NCBI GenBank assembly: GCA_026826555.1
Contig: JAKSZT010053928.1
Coordinates: forward strand, 4,652,854-4,716,853
DNA length: 64,000 bases
Reading direction: 5' to 3'
Origin: Tolypeutes matacus
Lineage: Eukaryota > Chordata > Mammalia > Cingulata > Chlamyphoridae
The notes below the pieces were generated by a model. That model worked only from the letters and a program-made list of their open reading frames with translations, made no database searches and was not told where the DNA came from. Both the position numbers and the translations under genes were made by a program. This document shows, piece by piece, positions 11,096 through 23,692 of this stretch (position 1 is its first letter; every line of letters begins with the position of its first letter).

Positions 11096-11802
11096 TGTGG
11101 CAGTTTGGTATTGTTGAATTCCAAAAATAGATATTGGATTGTGTTTGTAAACTGGTCAGTTCCTCTGGGCTTATTAGATTTAGAGGTTTCACTTTTACGT
11201 TATTAAATCAAGATTAGGAGTTTTATATGACCACGTCATTAGGAAGACTTGGTTTGAGTCCTGTCCCCCGCCCCTTGTGGGCTATATAAACAGATGCTCA
11301 AAGACAGGGAGGTAAATACACGGAGAAGGAGAACACAGAGAGTTTAGTTTTGGATGCTGGAGACCTAGGGAGAGAGCTGAGTTGCTCACCTGATAGTTTG
11401 CAACTGAAGAGACCAGAGCCCTGAACAGCTCTGAAAGCCTAGAAAGAAATGAGCCCCGGGGAGAGAGACAAGCCTAATGCTAGCCTACAGCTGAGATTGG
11501 AAGAAGCTGGGACCACAGAGCCTTAGGAGGAAGAGGAAGGCTGAACCTTCACAGAGACCGGCAGCCATCTTGCTCCAATACATGGTAACAGACTTTGGTG
11601 AGGAAAGTAATTTACTCTTTTTGGCCTTGTGACTGTGAGCTTCTATCCCAAATAAATACCCTTTATAAAAGCCAGCAGATTTCTGGTATTTTGCATGAGC
11701 ACCCCTTTGACTGACTAATACATAACCCAAATAAATACCCTTTATAAAAGCCACCAGGTTTCTGTTACTTTTACATGAGTACCCCTTTGGCCGACTAATA
11801 CA
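11096..11802 (+). mobile_element. ERVL-type 5' LTR with duplicated poly(A)/U5 segment
   Basis: The LTR starts TGTGGCAGTTTGGTATTG, has a CTATATAAACAG TATA region, and ends ACTAATACA directly before a tRNA-Leu-type primer binding site. Its last ~77 bp (CCCAAATAAATACCCTTTAT.. to ..GACTAATAC) occur twice in tandem, at about 11648-11724 and 11726-11802. Confidence 0.75.
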
Positions 11803-13311
11803 GAATTTGGTACCAGGAGTGGGGTTGTGCTTTTCAAATTACCAGAAATGCTGGAACAGTTTTATAAATGGGTAAGGGGTATTTTTTGGAGGAATTGTGA
11901 GATGCTTGATAGAAAATGCCTAGATTGCTTTGAAGAGACTGATGTTCAGAATATGGATGCTAAAGAGACTTTTGATGAGGCCTTAGAAGTAAATGATGAA
12001 ATTGTTATTGGAAACTGAAGGAAAGGCAATCTGTGTTTTAAAGTTGCAGAGAACTTAAAAAGATTGACTCCTGATGTTATAAGGAAGGCAGGATTTGAAA
12101 ACCACGAGCTTGGACATTTAGCTAAGGAGATTTCCAAGCTAAATGTAGAAAATGCAGCCTGGATTCTCCTTGCAGTTTACAGCAAATGTTAGAGGAGAGA
12201 GATAAGCTGAGAATTGAATTGTTGGACAAAAAGAAAACAGAAACTGATTCCGGAAATTCCATGTCTCTAGAAATCAAGCCCCCAGATGATAGTGATGATT
12301 TGATGAATTAACTGAACATGGAACTTGTAAGTCAGGATTGAAAATGCAGTTATCTAGGAAAGACTTGTGGAAAGTCTTACTGTCTGATGGCTTGGACCCC
12401 TGTTTCCTGCATGCTAAATCAACAAGCTTTTTGTGAACTGTATGAACAAAACCACTGTCAGCCTGAATTTAAAGGGACATGGAGGGGAGAGATTAAAGGG
12501 AAAACAGCTTTAAGAGGAAAACCATGTAAGCTGAGGTCTGGAATTAAGACATCTCCTTGGTCCAAGAGAGGAACTCCACCCATATATACAGAGGATGAAG
12601 AGGTACTTAGTTGTTCCAGCCAGCTGTTCAGGGAGAGGGTGGAGCACATTCCCCAAGGGTTGGGGAGAGTGAGATTGACACTCCGTAGGTCTGAGAGGGG
12701 TGGGTCTGTCCCCATAGATTAGGGAAGGCCAGGTCGCCAACTCCTTGCTCTGAGAGGGTTAGGCCAGAGATTAGGGAGAATGTTGTTCCACCTCACTGTA
12801 CTAAGGTGGTTGAGACTCTACTCCAGAGATTGGGTAAAGTGTGGCCATCACCCCAGTGTTCTTGGAGGGTGAGGGCTGGAACTTGGTCAGATGCTTGATG
12901 AGGGTGGAACCAAGAAAATGGCCTTTGGGCAAGCCTGTGGAAAGGATGGGCCTTCATGAGGCCCCAAAGATGAGAAGAAGCCATCATCTTAAGAATGACT
13001 TTCAGACTTTGAAATCTAATGAAGTATGCCTGCAGGTTTTCAGAACTGTAGGGGTCTGGTGATTCATGTTTCCTCCCCAAATTCTCCTTATGGTAATGGA
13101 AATGTTTTATCCTTTGTCACTTTGTATATTGGTAGCAGATAAATGGTTTTGTTGGTTTCACAGGTCTGCAGCCAGAGGGGAATTTACCCCAAGACAAACT
13201 GTTTCTTTAAACTGATTATGATGTGATTTTGTACATAACATTGTTAGATTTAAGGTTTTTTTGTTTTGTTTTTTAATTTTGTAATGTCTTTTTGGAATTC
13301 AGAGGGTGGAT
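11803..13311 (+). mobile_element. Degenerate ERVL-type internal region
   Basis: It begins with TGGTACCAGGAGTGGGG at 11808-11824, complementary to a tRNA-Leu 3' end, the ERVL-type primer binding site. It ends in a purine-rich AGAGGGTGGA just before the LTR head at 13312. Only 1.5 kb long, it has short interrupted frames (about 63 and 111 codons), no recognisable polymerase motifs and no coding capacity. It resembles deleted MaLR/ERVL internals. Confidence 0.6.
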
Positions 13312-13397
13312 TTTGGCAGTTTGATATTATTTATGAATTCCAAAAAGAGATGATTATGTTTGTAAACTGGTCTGTTCCTCTGGGAATGACTAATATA
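13312..13397 (+). mobile_element. Remnant of the 3' LTR with internal deletion
   Basis: About 72 bp match the LTR head (GCAGTTTGATATTATTTATG .. CTGGTCTGTTCCTCTGGGA). They are joined directly to GACTAATA, the LTR tail motif, so the middle is deleted. Confidence 0.6.
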
Positions 13398-14479
13398 ATA
13401 CTCCTGTAAAGACACCAGAGGTTGAATAGGAAAAAAATGGAAGAACCCCTGAGCAAGAGGAAAATGCCAGAGCAGACTCTTTTCATCTGCCGTTGATAAC
13501 ATTTAACCTCACTTTAACTATTTTGTTGTGACTTATTAGCTAATATTGAGTTATTACTAATCACCAGACAATAGAAAATGTTTATCTTTCTCCCTTATTT
13601 TCTATTTGTGTGTCTTATAAGTATTTTAAAATCAGAATCATTTTATATGTATATGGTTAAAATAAGCGAACATGCATTGATGGGATGTGTGTTTAAAAAT
13701 TTACTAATAGTAAGTAGTCAGAATAAGTTGGAAGGCTTCATCTTCTTCCTCATCCACAGAAACAACCATGTTTTTCAGAGCCAAGAAGATTATTTAGTGA
13801 TGGATAGGGAAGTAGTTCCATCAAAATCCTCACCCCCATTACTAGTATACTGAAGGAGATTGTTCTTATATTACATTGCATTCTTTCTCCTTTTTTGGTG
13901 TTTCTCCACTTAGAGAGAGTATTAGTCACATGTTAAGCAATATCTGTCAGTCATTTTGTGCTATTAGTTGTTTGCCCATTGGCCAAACAAGAAAATTAGT
14001 CTTTACCTTTGTAACCACATTATGTCTATAAATATAGTTTATCCTCTTAAATTCCGTGCTTCCGTCTCTTTTCCTTCAAGTCTTACCCAGGTGTACAGGA
14101 AATTTTTTTCTTGTATATATCCCTTTCACAAGGTTGTTTTTTGGTAGGCCTTGAAAACAAGTGTAATCACGGCTGACCAAGATATTGTCAGTGTTATTCT
14201 GCTTCATCTGGAACCAGGATCAGGGGTCTGCACTGGGAATGCATGTGGGCTCCACACGAAGATCCTACCACTTTTAAGTAACCCTTTTCTTGATTCTGCT
14301 CTTGTCCTTTTACTGCAATCCCTTAACTGTTTTTTGCCAGTTTCTGCTGTTTGTTTAAAACTTATGTGGGGGCACAGAACCCTAAAGTGAAGCTTCTCAC
14401 TCCGCCATCTTGATTCTGGATCTTGCTGGTTGTTTTTGATTTTCCTTACTTATTAATTTTGGAGTGCCCCTGGGTTTCT

Positions 14480-15520
14480 TCCTATCTGTACTCTATTCCA
14501 GGTGATTCGTAATACCAACTATATATGCTGATAATGCCCAATTATCAGTGCCTTCATTTGGCTATTTAATAGGCATAAAAAAACCTTTCATAGCCCCAAA
14601 TGGGCCCATAAATAACACCCCTTACCCACTAAAGTGTGTCATCTCCTTTGTCTACCCTATCTCTCAGTTCATGGCAACTTTCTAGTTGCTCAGGACAAAA
14701 ATCTTGGAATTATCTTGAAATCTTTTCTTGTTCTCATGCCTCATATCAAATTTTGTTATCAAATCTTAACAGATTTAAATGTCTTTGGCTCTGCCTTTAA
14801 AATATTTCTTGACCCTGACCACTTCTCATCACTTCTACACCTACACTCTAACTGTAGGCCACCATTGTCTTTTGCATTGATGATTACAGTATCCTCCTAA
14901 TTTAGTCTCTCTACTTCTGTTCTTGCCTTTCAACAGTCTATTTAATGCAGCATCCAGTGATCTGCTTAAATGAAATGAAATTCAAATTATATAACTCCCT
15001 CTACTCTTAACCTTTCAAATGGCTTCTTTTACTAAGAATAAGATGTGAACTCCTTATAATCACCTACATGGTAATACACAATGACTTGTGATAAAATACA
15101 TCATCTTATTCTCCCCCTCCACCCCTTTGACATTTAAAAAAAAATCTCTCTGCTCTTATTGCCGCATACCATTCTTCCTCTACATTCATTCATCTAGCCA
15201 CGTGGACCTCTTTACTTTTTTCCTGAGCACACATCTGACTTGCTTCTCCTTCATTCTTATTTACTCTTTTGCTTCCTTCAGGGTTAGATGTCACCTTATT
15301 GGTGATGCTTTCTCTATTTATAATAGTAACTACTCTTCTCTCCTTTAATTTTCTGTCTGTCTTGACTTTGCCCCATAACACTTATCCACTATCTAAAATA
15401 CTGTCTATATGTTGTGTCTGCTCCCGACTAAAAGGTAAACTTGATAAAGGCATGAACTTAATTTGTTCACTGCTTTATCCTTAGAGCCTTTAATAGTGAC
15501 TGACACATTGTAGTCACTCA
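14480..15520 (+). mobile_element. L2 LINE relic, sense
   Basis: CTGATAATGCCCAATTATCAG corresponds to the YADD.. part of the L2 reverse transcriptase. TTGCTCAGGACAAAAATCTTGGAATTATC and the 3' tail (AGGTAAACTTGATAAAGGCATGAACTTAATTTGTTCACTGC) are collinear with L2. Heavily mutated. Confidence 0.65.
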
Positions 15521-15524
15521 CATA

Positions 15525-16099
15525 TAACCACCGCCCAGATCAAGAAAATAGGATATTACCAGCAACCCAGAAGCCTCCTTTATACCCAGTCATTACCCCC
15601 CTCAAAGGTAGGCAATTAACATTCTTATATCACCATAGAGTAGTTTTGTCTATTGTGTTTGACCTTTGTATAAATGGAATTACACATATATAGAAAGAGT
15701 AAGAGGGAGTCTGGCTTTTTTTTTCTTCCAAAATTATGTTCATGAGATTCATTTCTGTAATCACATGTAAGAGTTGTTGATTTTCATTGTTATAATATAT
15801 TCCATTGTGTGCATGAATATATCATTTTATTTTTCCATTCTATTACTAGTGGGTTATTTCAAGTTCAGGGCAGCTATAGATAATGCTGCTATGGACTTTT
15901 GTACTTGTCTTTTGATGTCACACGTATACATTCCTGTTGAGTGTATGCCCAGGAGTGAAATTGATCTGATTATAGAGAATGATAGGTTCAGCTTTAGAAG
16001 AGACAGCCAAATGTTTATCAATTGGTTTTACTGATTATATACATACCAGTGATGTAGGAGAGTTTCAGTGGTGCCACTTCTTTGCCAACAATTGGTATG

Positions 16100-16131
<32 letters not shown>

Positions 16132-16240
16132 TTTTAGTCATTCTGGTGAGTATGTAGCGTGGCATTTTGTGATTTTTATCTAATAATGTTGATTACCCTT
16201 TCATACTTTTATGGGCTATTTTGATGGATTGTTGCTACCT
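15525..16240 (-). mobile_element. L1 3' fragment
   Basis: ATATTCCATTGTGTGCATGAAT, GGGCAGCTATAGATAATGCTGCTATGGAC and CATTCTGGTGAGTATGTAG are the reverse complement of an old L1 3' region. A 26-nt T run at about 16106-16130 interrupts it. Confidence 0.6.
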
Positions 16241-16799
16241 TTTTGCCAGCTGTAAGCATAGTAAATTAATAAGAATAGGAAGATTATTGGATCCCATATT
16301 GGCCTTTAAATATGGCATGGTAAAGAGTGTTTTCCTATTATCTTCACTAAGATGGTGATAAAGATATAAATTTTACCAGCTGGTACTAAAGATTTATTTT
16401 TAATGTATCTGAGTTGATAAAGGGGAATTATTTAGGACTTAGTAGATTATTTAATTTGATGATTAGGATTCTAAAATATAACCACATTTGTATGGGTAAG
16501 TACAATGGTTGAAAATTGGTTGTAATATTTGTTGGGCATTCAATTTATTGTCTTTAGTGAGCACATTGTGGTCCTGTGCCATATGAATTGACTTAATTTT
16601 ATAAAGATATTTTGTTTACGTATTATTTGCCTTAAAAAGTATACTAGAAAAGTAGAGGATAAAGCTTTTCCAGGTATATTATTATTTATATTGGAAGCTC
16701 CTCATTTAGTCAGATTGTATTTTCTGAGCAGTTCTGAGTATAGCATTCATTATCTAAAGGGATCTATGAGCCAATAAATATAATTAATTCTTTTGATAA

Positions 16800-17200
16800 A
16801 TATGAATAAAGGAGATGGCATTTGAATGATTCTTGAAGGTTAATTAGAGAAGGGTAGAGCTAGAGAACAGTCCAGGCAAAAGGAATAGCACATGCTGGGG
16901 TGTGGTGTTGGGAAAGAACACTGTATATTCTGAAAATGAAGAAAATTTTAGGGTTTTAATATTAAAGTTGGAAGAGAAGTTTGGGGCTAGATTTGAGAAC
17001 GTTCCTGAATGTTAAGTTAAAAAGAGTTTGGACTTTATCCCCCAGAAAATAGAAAATTAGCATCAAGTATTGAATCAAGGAAGTGATTATTTTTTGGTAG
17101 GAAGAAAATTCTAGCTGTAGAAAGTAGATTGGAAAAAGAGAGAGATGAGAGGCTGGGACTGGACTGACAGGACTCATCCGAAGTTGCTAGTTTAAGCAAT
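16800..17200 (-). mobile_element. L2 LINE relic, antisense
   Basis: GAGATGGCATTTGAATGATTCTTGAAGG, GTCCAGGCAAAAGGAATAGCACATGC and GAGTTTGGACTTTATCCCCCAG follow the reverse complement of the L2 3' third. Confidence 0.6.
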
Positions 17201-17237
17201 TAGGTGGATCTTCATGCTGTTAATTAAGAGGATACAA

Positions 17238-17405
17238 ATAAGGGAGCGGAGGTGGCCCAAGTGATTAGGCCTTCCCTCTCACATCAGAGGTCCCGGGTTT
17301 GGCTTCTGGTGCCTCCTAAAGAAACAAGAAAGACGAACAGACACAGCAAGTGAAAAACAACAAGGGGGTGGGGAGAAATTAAAAAAAAAAAAATCTTAAA
17401 AAATA
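17238..17405 (+). mobile_element. DAS-type SINE, older copy
   Basis: GGGAGCGGAGGTGGCCCAAGT and GGTCCCGGGTTTGGCTTCTGGTGCCTCC with an A-rich tail match the SINE head and body with many substitutions. No clear target duplication. Confidence 0.7.
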
Positions 17406-18229
17406 GAAGTAGAAGGTTTGGTGGATGTGACAAGATGAGGTCAGTTTGGATATGTCTTAACTTATTCTGTGTGCCTGTGGTATGTTTAAGATATAGTGTT
17501 AAAGAAAACTAAGCCATAAGTAGCCATGTCCATTATACATTTGGCTTCTTTAAACATATTTTCTAAGTTTCAGTAAGAGAATTAGCAGTAGGGAAGAGCA
17601 GGAATATAATACACCGTCATTCCCTTGGTCAGGTTGCATTTCACTCTTTCCTTCTCCCATCAATTTTTTTTCCCCTCTTCTCTGTTGCCTTTAAATATTT
17701 ATTCTTATAAGTTTCCTCTCTCTCTAGATTCCTTCATTCATTGATATTAGTATTTCTTCCCCTGTTTTTCTGCTGTCTAATCACAAACAATACTAAGTAA
17801 ATGCACGTTAAAGGTTGAACATTAAATTGCAGAACAAGTAGTTTTTAAAACATCTGATAAAGTTCTGCATTTTATGAACTCGGTATATGTGATTTCCATA
17901 TGCCAAGTCTTTTACTTAACTTGTATAAAGCCAGTACTGGCAGTATTTTTGAGAGCACTTAAATGTTTTGTCATAATGCAGGTGGACACTGGATTATAAA
18001 GCAACAGAGGTCAAGACTCATGTGTATCTGGAAGCATTTTATTAATATCTAATTCTTATTTTACCTCTTCACTGAGAAAATAGGAACAACAGACTGGATT
18101 CTCCTTCAATTTTCCCTTAATTTCTAGCAATCAAATTCTCCCTGCATCTAAAGCCTGGCATATAGTAGATAATTATGAATATAATTGGGGGAATGAATGT
18201 ATTCCTATCTTCTTCCCTTATATAACAGA

Positions 18230-18970
18230 GAAAGAGGTGGCCTCTGCTCCATCAGCTAAACCTGTAAGTGCTCTGGATTTTCATCCATTCCTGACTCCTT
18301 AGGGACTTCACTCTTTTGTCTTCAACTTTTCCTTCTATAATGGATCTTTTTCTTAAGTATTTAAAATAAACATGTTCAAGTCTTCCCTGTCTTTATAAAC
18401 AAAACACCCTTCTCCTCAACTCTCCTTTACCCTTGGACCTCTTTAGCTTCTACTGTCATATTTATCTCTCTCTCTTAAGCAAGACTTCTTTAAAAAAAAT
18501 TGTGTGTTATATTTGTTTATTAATGCTTTCTCATTTTGCTCACTTTTTTGGTCAGTCTCTGTCTTGATTTATCTGGAGTATTAGATGTTGACCACCATCT
18601 CTCTTTCTTGAAAAACTTCGTTTCCTTTTATGATACCACATTTTCCTGGCTGCTCCTTCTTTTCCTTGTAGATTACTTTTTTCTGTGCTTTTCTTAAATG
18701 GTTTTGTGTTCATTATATGTCACTTTCTGTTCTCATTCTTGTCCCTGAGTTATCTTACCTACTTTTTTGGATGGGTTTCAGTCTCTGTGTTTATACTTGT
18801 AGGGCTAGCTTCTTTACTTTGTATGTCTCACAGTTCAAACTCAGTGATCTTCAGTCATGAACTTAATAACTAGTCCTTCTTCACCCCTACCTCTACGTGG
18901 ACCTTCTCCAGGATTTTCTATTAATGAATGTCCCACCACCTATCCTTTTGACCAGGCCAGAATCCTAATT
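18230..18970 (+). mobile_element. L2 LINE relic, sense
   Basis: AGATGTTGACCACCATCTCTCTTTCTTGAAAAAC corresponds to the L2 reverse transcriptase FDxVDH region. Downstream pyrimidine-rich sequence follows L2 order. Confidence 0.55.
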
Positions 18971-19117
18971 ATCATCCTTAACTTCACTCTCTTTCCATAT
19001 CTTTCTTGTTGACGTTATTCTCATAAACTAGTTTGAAGCTGTTTGAGGTACTTTTCTTAATTGTTGTTTATATGTTCTAGTTCACGTTGGTATAAATTCA
19101 AGAGTTATTAGGCACAT

Positions 19118-20025
19118 TTGATATATATTTTTTAATAAATTTATTAAAGTATATCATTCATACATGAACATACATAAACAATAAGTGTATAGTAAAAAGT
19201 TGTGAACTTACAAAATAAGCATGCATAACATCATACAGAGCTCCCATACCTCATCCCGCCACCAATACCTTGCATTGTTTTGAAACATTAGTAACAAATT
19301 ATGAAAGAGCATTGTCAAAGTGTTACTACTAACTATAGTCCATATCTTACATTTGCTGTATTTTTCTCCCAAACCATCCTATTATTTTTTTGTTCATAAA
19401 CCATACAAGTTCTCTAAAATGTACAATCAGTGGCATTTGGTATAATCAGAATTGTGCATTCATCACTTCAATCCATATTTGAATTTTCATTAAAAAAGAA
19501 TAAAACAAAAATCAAACCACTATCATATCCATATGTTAGTTAGCTCTACTAGTTACAGACCCTATGATGTGCACGATTTCTTTTCATTTCCAACACCATT
19601 TCTTTTCATTCCCAAACATTCACAACTTTTTACCAGTTCTGCACAGATTAAAACTCAGCTTTTCATTCCCGAACCACACTCTATTCTCTGGTGACTTATA
19701 TTCTAGCTATTAACTCCGTGAGTTTGCTCATTATATTTAGTTCATAATAATGAAATTATACAATAATTGTCCTTCTGTGTCTGGCTTGCTTCAAATCAGC
19801 ATAATGCCCTCCAGGTTCATCCATGTTGTCATATGTTTCATGACTTCATTTCTTCTGACAGCTGCATAATATTCCATCATTTGCATACACCACAATTTGT
19901 TTTCCATTCACTGGCACCGGTTGGTGGGCACCTGGGTTGTTTCCAAGTTTTGGCAATCGTGAATAATGTCGCTATGAACATCAGTGCACATTTGATTTTA
20001 AGGCTATTTTTGCCCCCAATTTTTA
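19118..20025 (-). mobile_element. L1 3'-end fragment (xenarthran type)
   Basis: The left end (AATAAATTTATTAAAGTATATCATTCATACATGAACATA) matches the fragments at 8100 and 36140. Further right come TGTCTGGCTTGCTTCAAATCAGCATAATG and GGGCACCTGGGTTGTTTCC, the usual antisense L1 3' region. Confidence 0.7.
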
Positions 20026-20937
20026 GTGACTAATATAAATTTAAAATAATTTCATTAGTATTTTTATTTATATTTAAATAAAAAGTAAAAATTTATGGGC
20101 ATTTATGTTTTACCAAAGAAGATTATGTTCACTATTCTAAATCATTTATGTTTCTGTAGAAAAGTCACTATTCTGAGATGAAAAAAAGCTCAGTTGATCT
20201 GTTCCTTTAGTTTCACTTAGGAAATGATGTATCATCATAAATGTAAATAAAGATGTTTGGCTTTGCTGAGAAAATGACATAACCTTCTGCCATATCTTCT
20301 TCACCTGTGCATGCTTATTTTGTTTCCCAGTCTGGTTTGTAATAAAACTCCTTGAAAATAGAAGCTGTCTTTCATATGTCTGTATATCCTTCTGTGGTGG
20401 TGATGTAGTCTTCATAGATATTTTAGTAATGATTGACTTTAAAGCCCAAGTTTATGAGAAACCATTTCAAGTGAAGCTACCTTCTTTTGCATTTGTTATG
20501 GTATCTGCAAATAGGCACAATTGATGCAGGTTATAAAACAGAGGTTTAAGGCATTAGAATTGGTCCCAATCTGCATTTACGTTGGATTTATATTAACTAA
20601 TTGAAAAACTGTAATTGAAGTTTCAAATTACTTTCAGTTTATAACTCAGCTTGCTCAAAAAAAATTACCTCTTTTTCTTATTGAATCTTTTAAAAAGTAA
20701 GCTCTCATCTGGCTTTATTTACTTTTTGGTTTAATCTTTAATGTTTAGAATAAAATAGATACTTTGAAAGGAATAAGCCACAATGAGGAGCAATGACTTT
20801 TATGTTCCACAAACTGGTTATTTTGGGCTCTTATATAATAACTCACTTTACCTTAGAGAGATTCAGATCTCATGCTCTCTATTTGGGCCAATGGGCTGCT
20901 TCTTATCTATATTATTATTATTATTTTTTTTTTATAG

Positions 20938-21130
20938 ATATTAGGATCAAGGAAGAGGAACCTGATCCTGAAGAGTGGCAGCTCAGTGGTGATTCAACTT
21001 TGAATACCAATGATCTAACACACTTAAGAGTACAGGTGGTAGATGAAGAAGGGGACCAACAACATCAAGAAGGAAAAAGACTTCGAAGGGTAGCTTGTAC
21101 CTGTCCCAACTGTAAAGAAGGTGGTGGGAG
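20938..21130 (+). CDS. SP3: SP3 coding exon: inhibitory/SUMO motif and Buttonhead box
   Basis: This 193-bp internal exon belongs to the GC-box transcription factor SP3, a nuclear DNA-binding activator/repressor. It follows a T-rich acceptor ending in TTTATAG and stops before the donor GTATGC. It enters with 2 nt of a split codon and leaves 2 nt of an Arg codon, and that phase fits the next exon exactly. The frame reads IKEEEPDPEEWQLSGDST, the SP3 inhibitory-domain motif whose lysine is the known SUMO site, then a run of acidic and glutamine residues, then KRLRRVACTCPNC, the CXCPXC Buttonhead box just upstream of the fingers. The IKEEE motif and the downstream tail separate SP3 from SP1 and SP4. 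The large Q-rich activation exon expected upstream is not in the window, so it must lie before position 1. Confidence 0.95.
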
Positions 21131-21639
21131 GTATGCACTTTTTTTTTTTTTTTTTTTTTTTTTTAAGGGTACTGATAATCATCATCGTATTTTTTTGACA
21201 TTGCATGCCATGTCACTTAATAAGGAAAATTATTCATTACATGATCATTTTGGATGTGTCTGTATGAGTGTGGCAGAAAAGATTAGAGAACAAAATTAAT
21301 GAAATTGAATTTTCAGATCTAAATGTCTTTTTTTTTTTTTTAACTAAAATTATTTAGGGTTTTTTCCACCCCAGTGGTAATAGATGCCATTTAACATGTC
21401 CCTTTCAGAATTTAGCCTATTTGCAAACCAGCTATGGGATTTGCCTAAACACAGGTAAAAATAGATTCTTGGCTTGAAAATTAGCAGTTATATAAAAATA
21501 AGAAATTCAGATATAGTTGATAAGCATAAACAATTTCCATTTTCAACAAAAATGAATCATAAGCCTTACAGTTGGAATTTTTTAAAAGAATGGGACTGTA
21601 GTATTTCAATTCTGTGTTTTAAAAATAAGCATTAAGACA

Positions 21640-22120
21640 GAATAACATGACAGGAATAAACTCAGAGCAGTTATTACATTAAATGCAAATGGATTAAGCT
21701 TAACAATTAAGAGAGCGATACTCAGATTATACTTTAAAGAAAAAGAAATCCAGACTCTGTAGATGATGAAGACACCTCAAATAAATTGGCACAGAAATAC
21801 TGAAATAAAGTTGTAGAAAAAGATTTAATGTTAATGTCATGCAAAGTAGGACTAAGGTGAAGAGCATCAGATAGACAGAGAGGGATATATTTCTTGCTAT
21901 TAATATGACGTCACCAAAATTAATAGTTAGAGTCACTTTTTTTGTCCACAGCTTTGAAATATGTAGAGCAAAAACTTATAGAATTCTCTTAAAGACATAC
22001 TAACCAAATTCCCAGTTATACTGAAAGCTTTACCACACCCCTCTGAAATGCAGTTTAAGTAGACAAAACATTAATAAGGATAAACGGTAACACAGTTAAC
22101 TAGGCTTGATTTGATAGAGC
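21640..22120 (+). mobile_element. Probable L1-type fragment, sense
   Basis: TAAATGCAAATGGATTAAGCTTAACAATTAA and ACTCAGATTATACTTTAAAGAAAAAGAAATCC resemble a decayed sense L1 endonuclease region. No frame survives. Confidence 0.4.
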
Positions 22121-22184
22121 TTTTCTGTCTGCCTTTGATTTGCACATCAGCCACCCATGTGCAGTAATATAAATGGTTAGGCTA

Positions 22185-22340
22185 ATAAGTGCTAACTAAC
22201 ATTTAGAATTTACAATGTTCCAGGCAGTCTTAAAAAGGCATAGAGAGACTGAATCACTGTCTCAAGAACACACAGCTGGGATTTGGACCCAGTTTCTTAC
22301 TTGAGGTTCTTTAACCATGGTATTGCCTCCCAAGTGTATG
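22185..22340 (-). mobile_element. MIR SINE relic
   Basis: CACACAGCTGGGATTTGGACCCAGTTTCTTA and CTTTAACCATGGTATTGCC are the reverse complement of the MIR head and core. Confidence 0.65.
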
Positions 22341-22574
22341 TTTCTGCATCTGATCCTTAGATTATCAGCTTAATGGTAATTACTCAGTTGTTTAAAATTT
22401 TGTTCTTTGAAATGTTTTGGTCAATTTAAATAGTAAGTGTGGAATTCTGGTTAGGTACTGACTTTTCTGAAATTTACTGATTTCATTTTAGAGGCACTTT
22501 CAAGATAAATAATTCATGAAAGCCAAATGTAATTGTAGGTCAAGGCCTGGCCTGTTTCAGTTATTCTTTTCTTT

Positions 22575-23235
22575 GAAATGAAAACCTTATTTATGTTTAT
22601 AAAACTAACATATACTTGTAAAAATTCAGAAATATGAAGAGTATTTAAAAAAAAAAAAGCACTCATCCTACACCACTTCAAGATAAGTGTTTTTTGTATA
22701 TGTTTTTCTATACTTTACATACATTTTAAAGTAGATTCATCTTATTCCCATTGTTTTACATGCCAGCTTTTCTTGTTTAGAAAAATTTTGTGACTGTATT
22801 TCCAAGCCTATTTAGAGCTGCATCAAATTTTTTATGGCTGTACAGTATTTTATTGTATGGATGTATAATAATTTAACATCTTTTATTAGGCATTTAGGTT
22901 TATTGTATTCATTATAATTCTTACACATACATCTTTGCATGTTTTTCTGATTCTTTCATTAGTATAAATCAGCAGAATTGGATTTGCTGGGTCAAAGGGA
23001 ATTGTCTGCTAGAAAAGCTGTATCAATTTATACTCCCAGCAGCAGTGCATGAAAGTATCTGCGTTCTCATGTCTTTGCAGGCAACTATGAATTTTGCCCA
23101 TTTATTTTAACTCTTAAAAGTTTGACAGATGAAACTAATGTCTCGGTATTGTTTTATTTGGTATATTTTTTATTATTTTGTGAGATTGAACATTGTTGGT
23201 ATGTTGGTATTTTGTCATTTTAAAAATTTCTTTTG
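22575..23235 (-). mobile_element. Old L1 3' fragment
   Basis: GGCTGTACAGTATTTTATTGTATGGATG, GGATTTGCTGGGTCAAAGGGAA and TATACTCCCAGCAGCAGTGCATGA are the reverse complement of an ancient L1 3' region. Confidence 0.65.
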
Positions 23236-23610
23236 TGAATTGTTTCTTTGTCTTGTAAATCTGTTAATTTGTTAAATATGCTAAATATTTTTGTTTATAT
23301 TAGTTTGCAAAACATGTTATTACCTTGTAAAGAAAGGGTTCCATCACTTAAAATTTGCAACCCTTTTTATTTTAGTACACAAGTTTTGGTTTCTCATTCT
23401 TTAATGAGATGTCTTGTGTTTCTTAGAGCTCATTTGAACAAAATTCAACTTGTATACCATACGCACAATTGTATCAATGACAATTGCTGCATGTTATTAG
23501 TGGAAGCGTACCAAATATGGTAAACTCAAAATATTCCAAAGTATTCTGCAAAGATGAGCTAGGTGGTACTTTAAAACGGTTTTTTAGAATATTAGCTTTT
23601 TTCTTAGCAT

Positions 23611-23612
23611 TT

Positions 23613-23692
<80 letters not shown>

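Larger units (their letters stand above)
1..20937 (+). other. SP3: SP3 intron upstream of the IKEEE exon (3' part)
   Basis: No SP3 exon can be recognised here: no Q-rich or S/T-rich frame with splice sites is present. The stretch ends at the TTTATAG acceptor at 20937. It is therefore interpreted as the 3' 20.9 kb of the intron between the Q-rich activation-domain exon and the IKEEE exon. Parts with nothing I can name are about 1-690, 1260-2160, 5950-6615, 8760-9545, 13400-14470, 16245-16795, 17410-18225 and 20040-20930. Confidence 0.7.

Noticed and set aside
12387..12722. 111-codon frame in the ERVL-type internal region
   Set aside because: No gag, protease or polymerase motif recognised; the region is degenerate and only 1.5 kb long.
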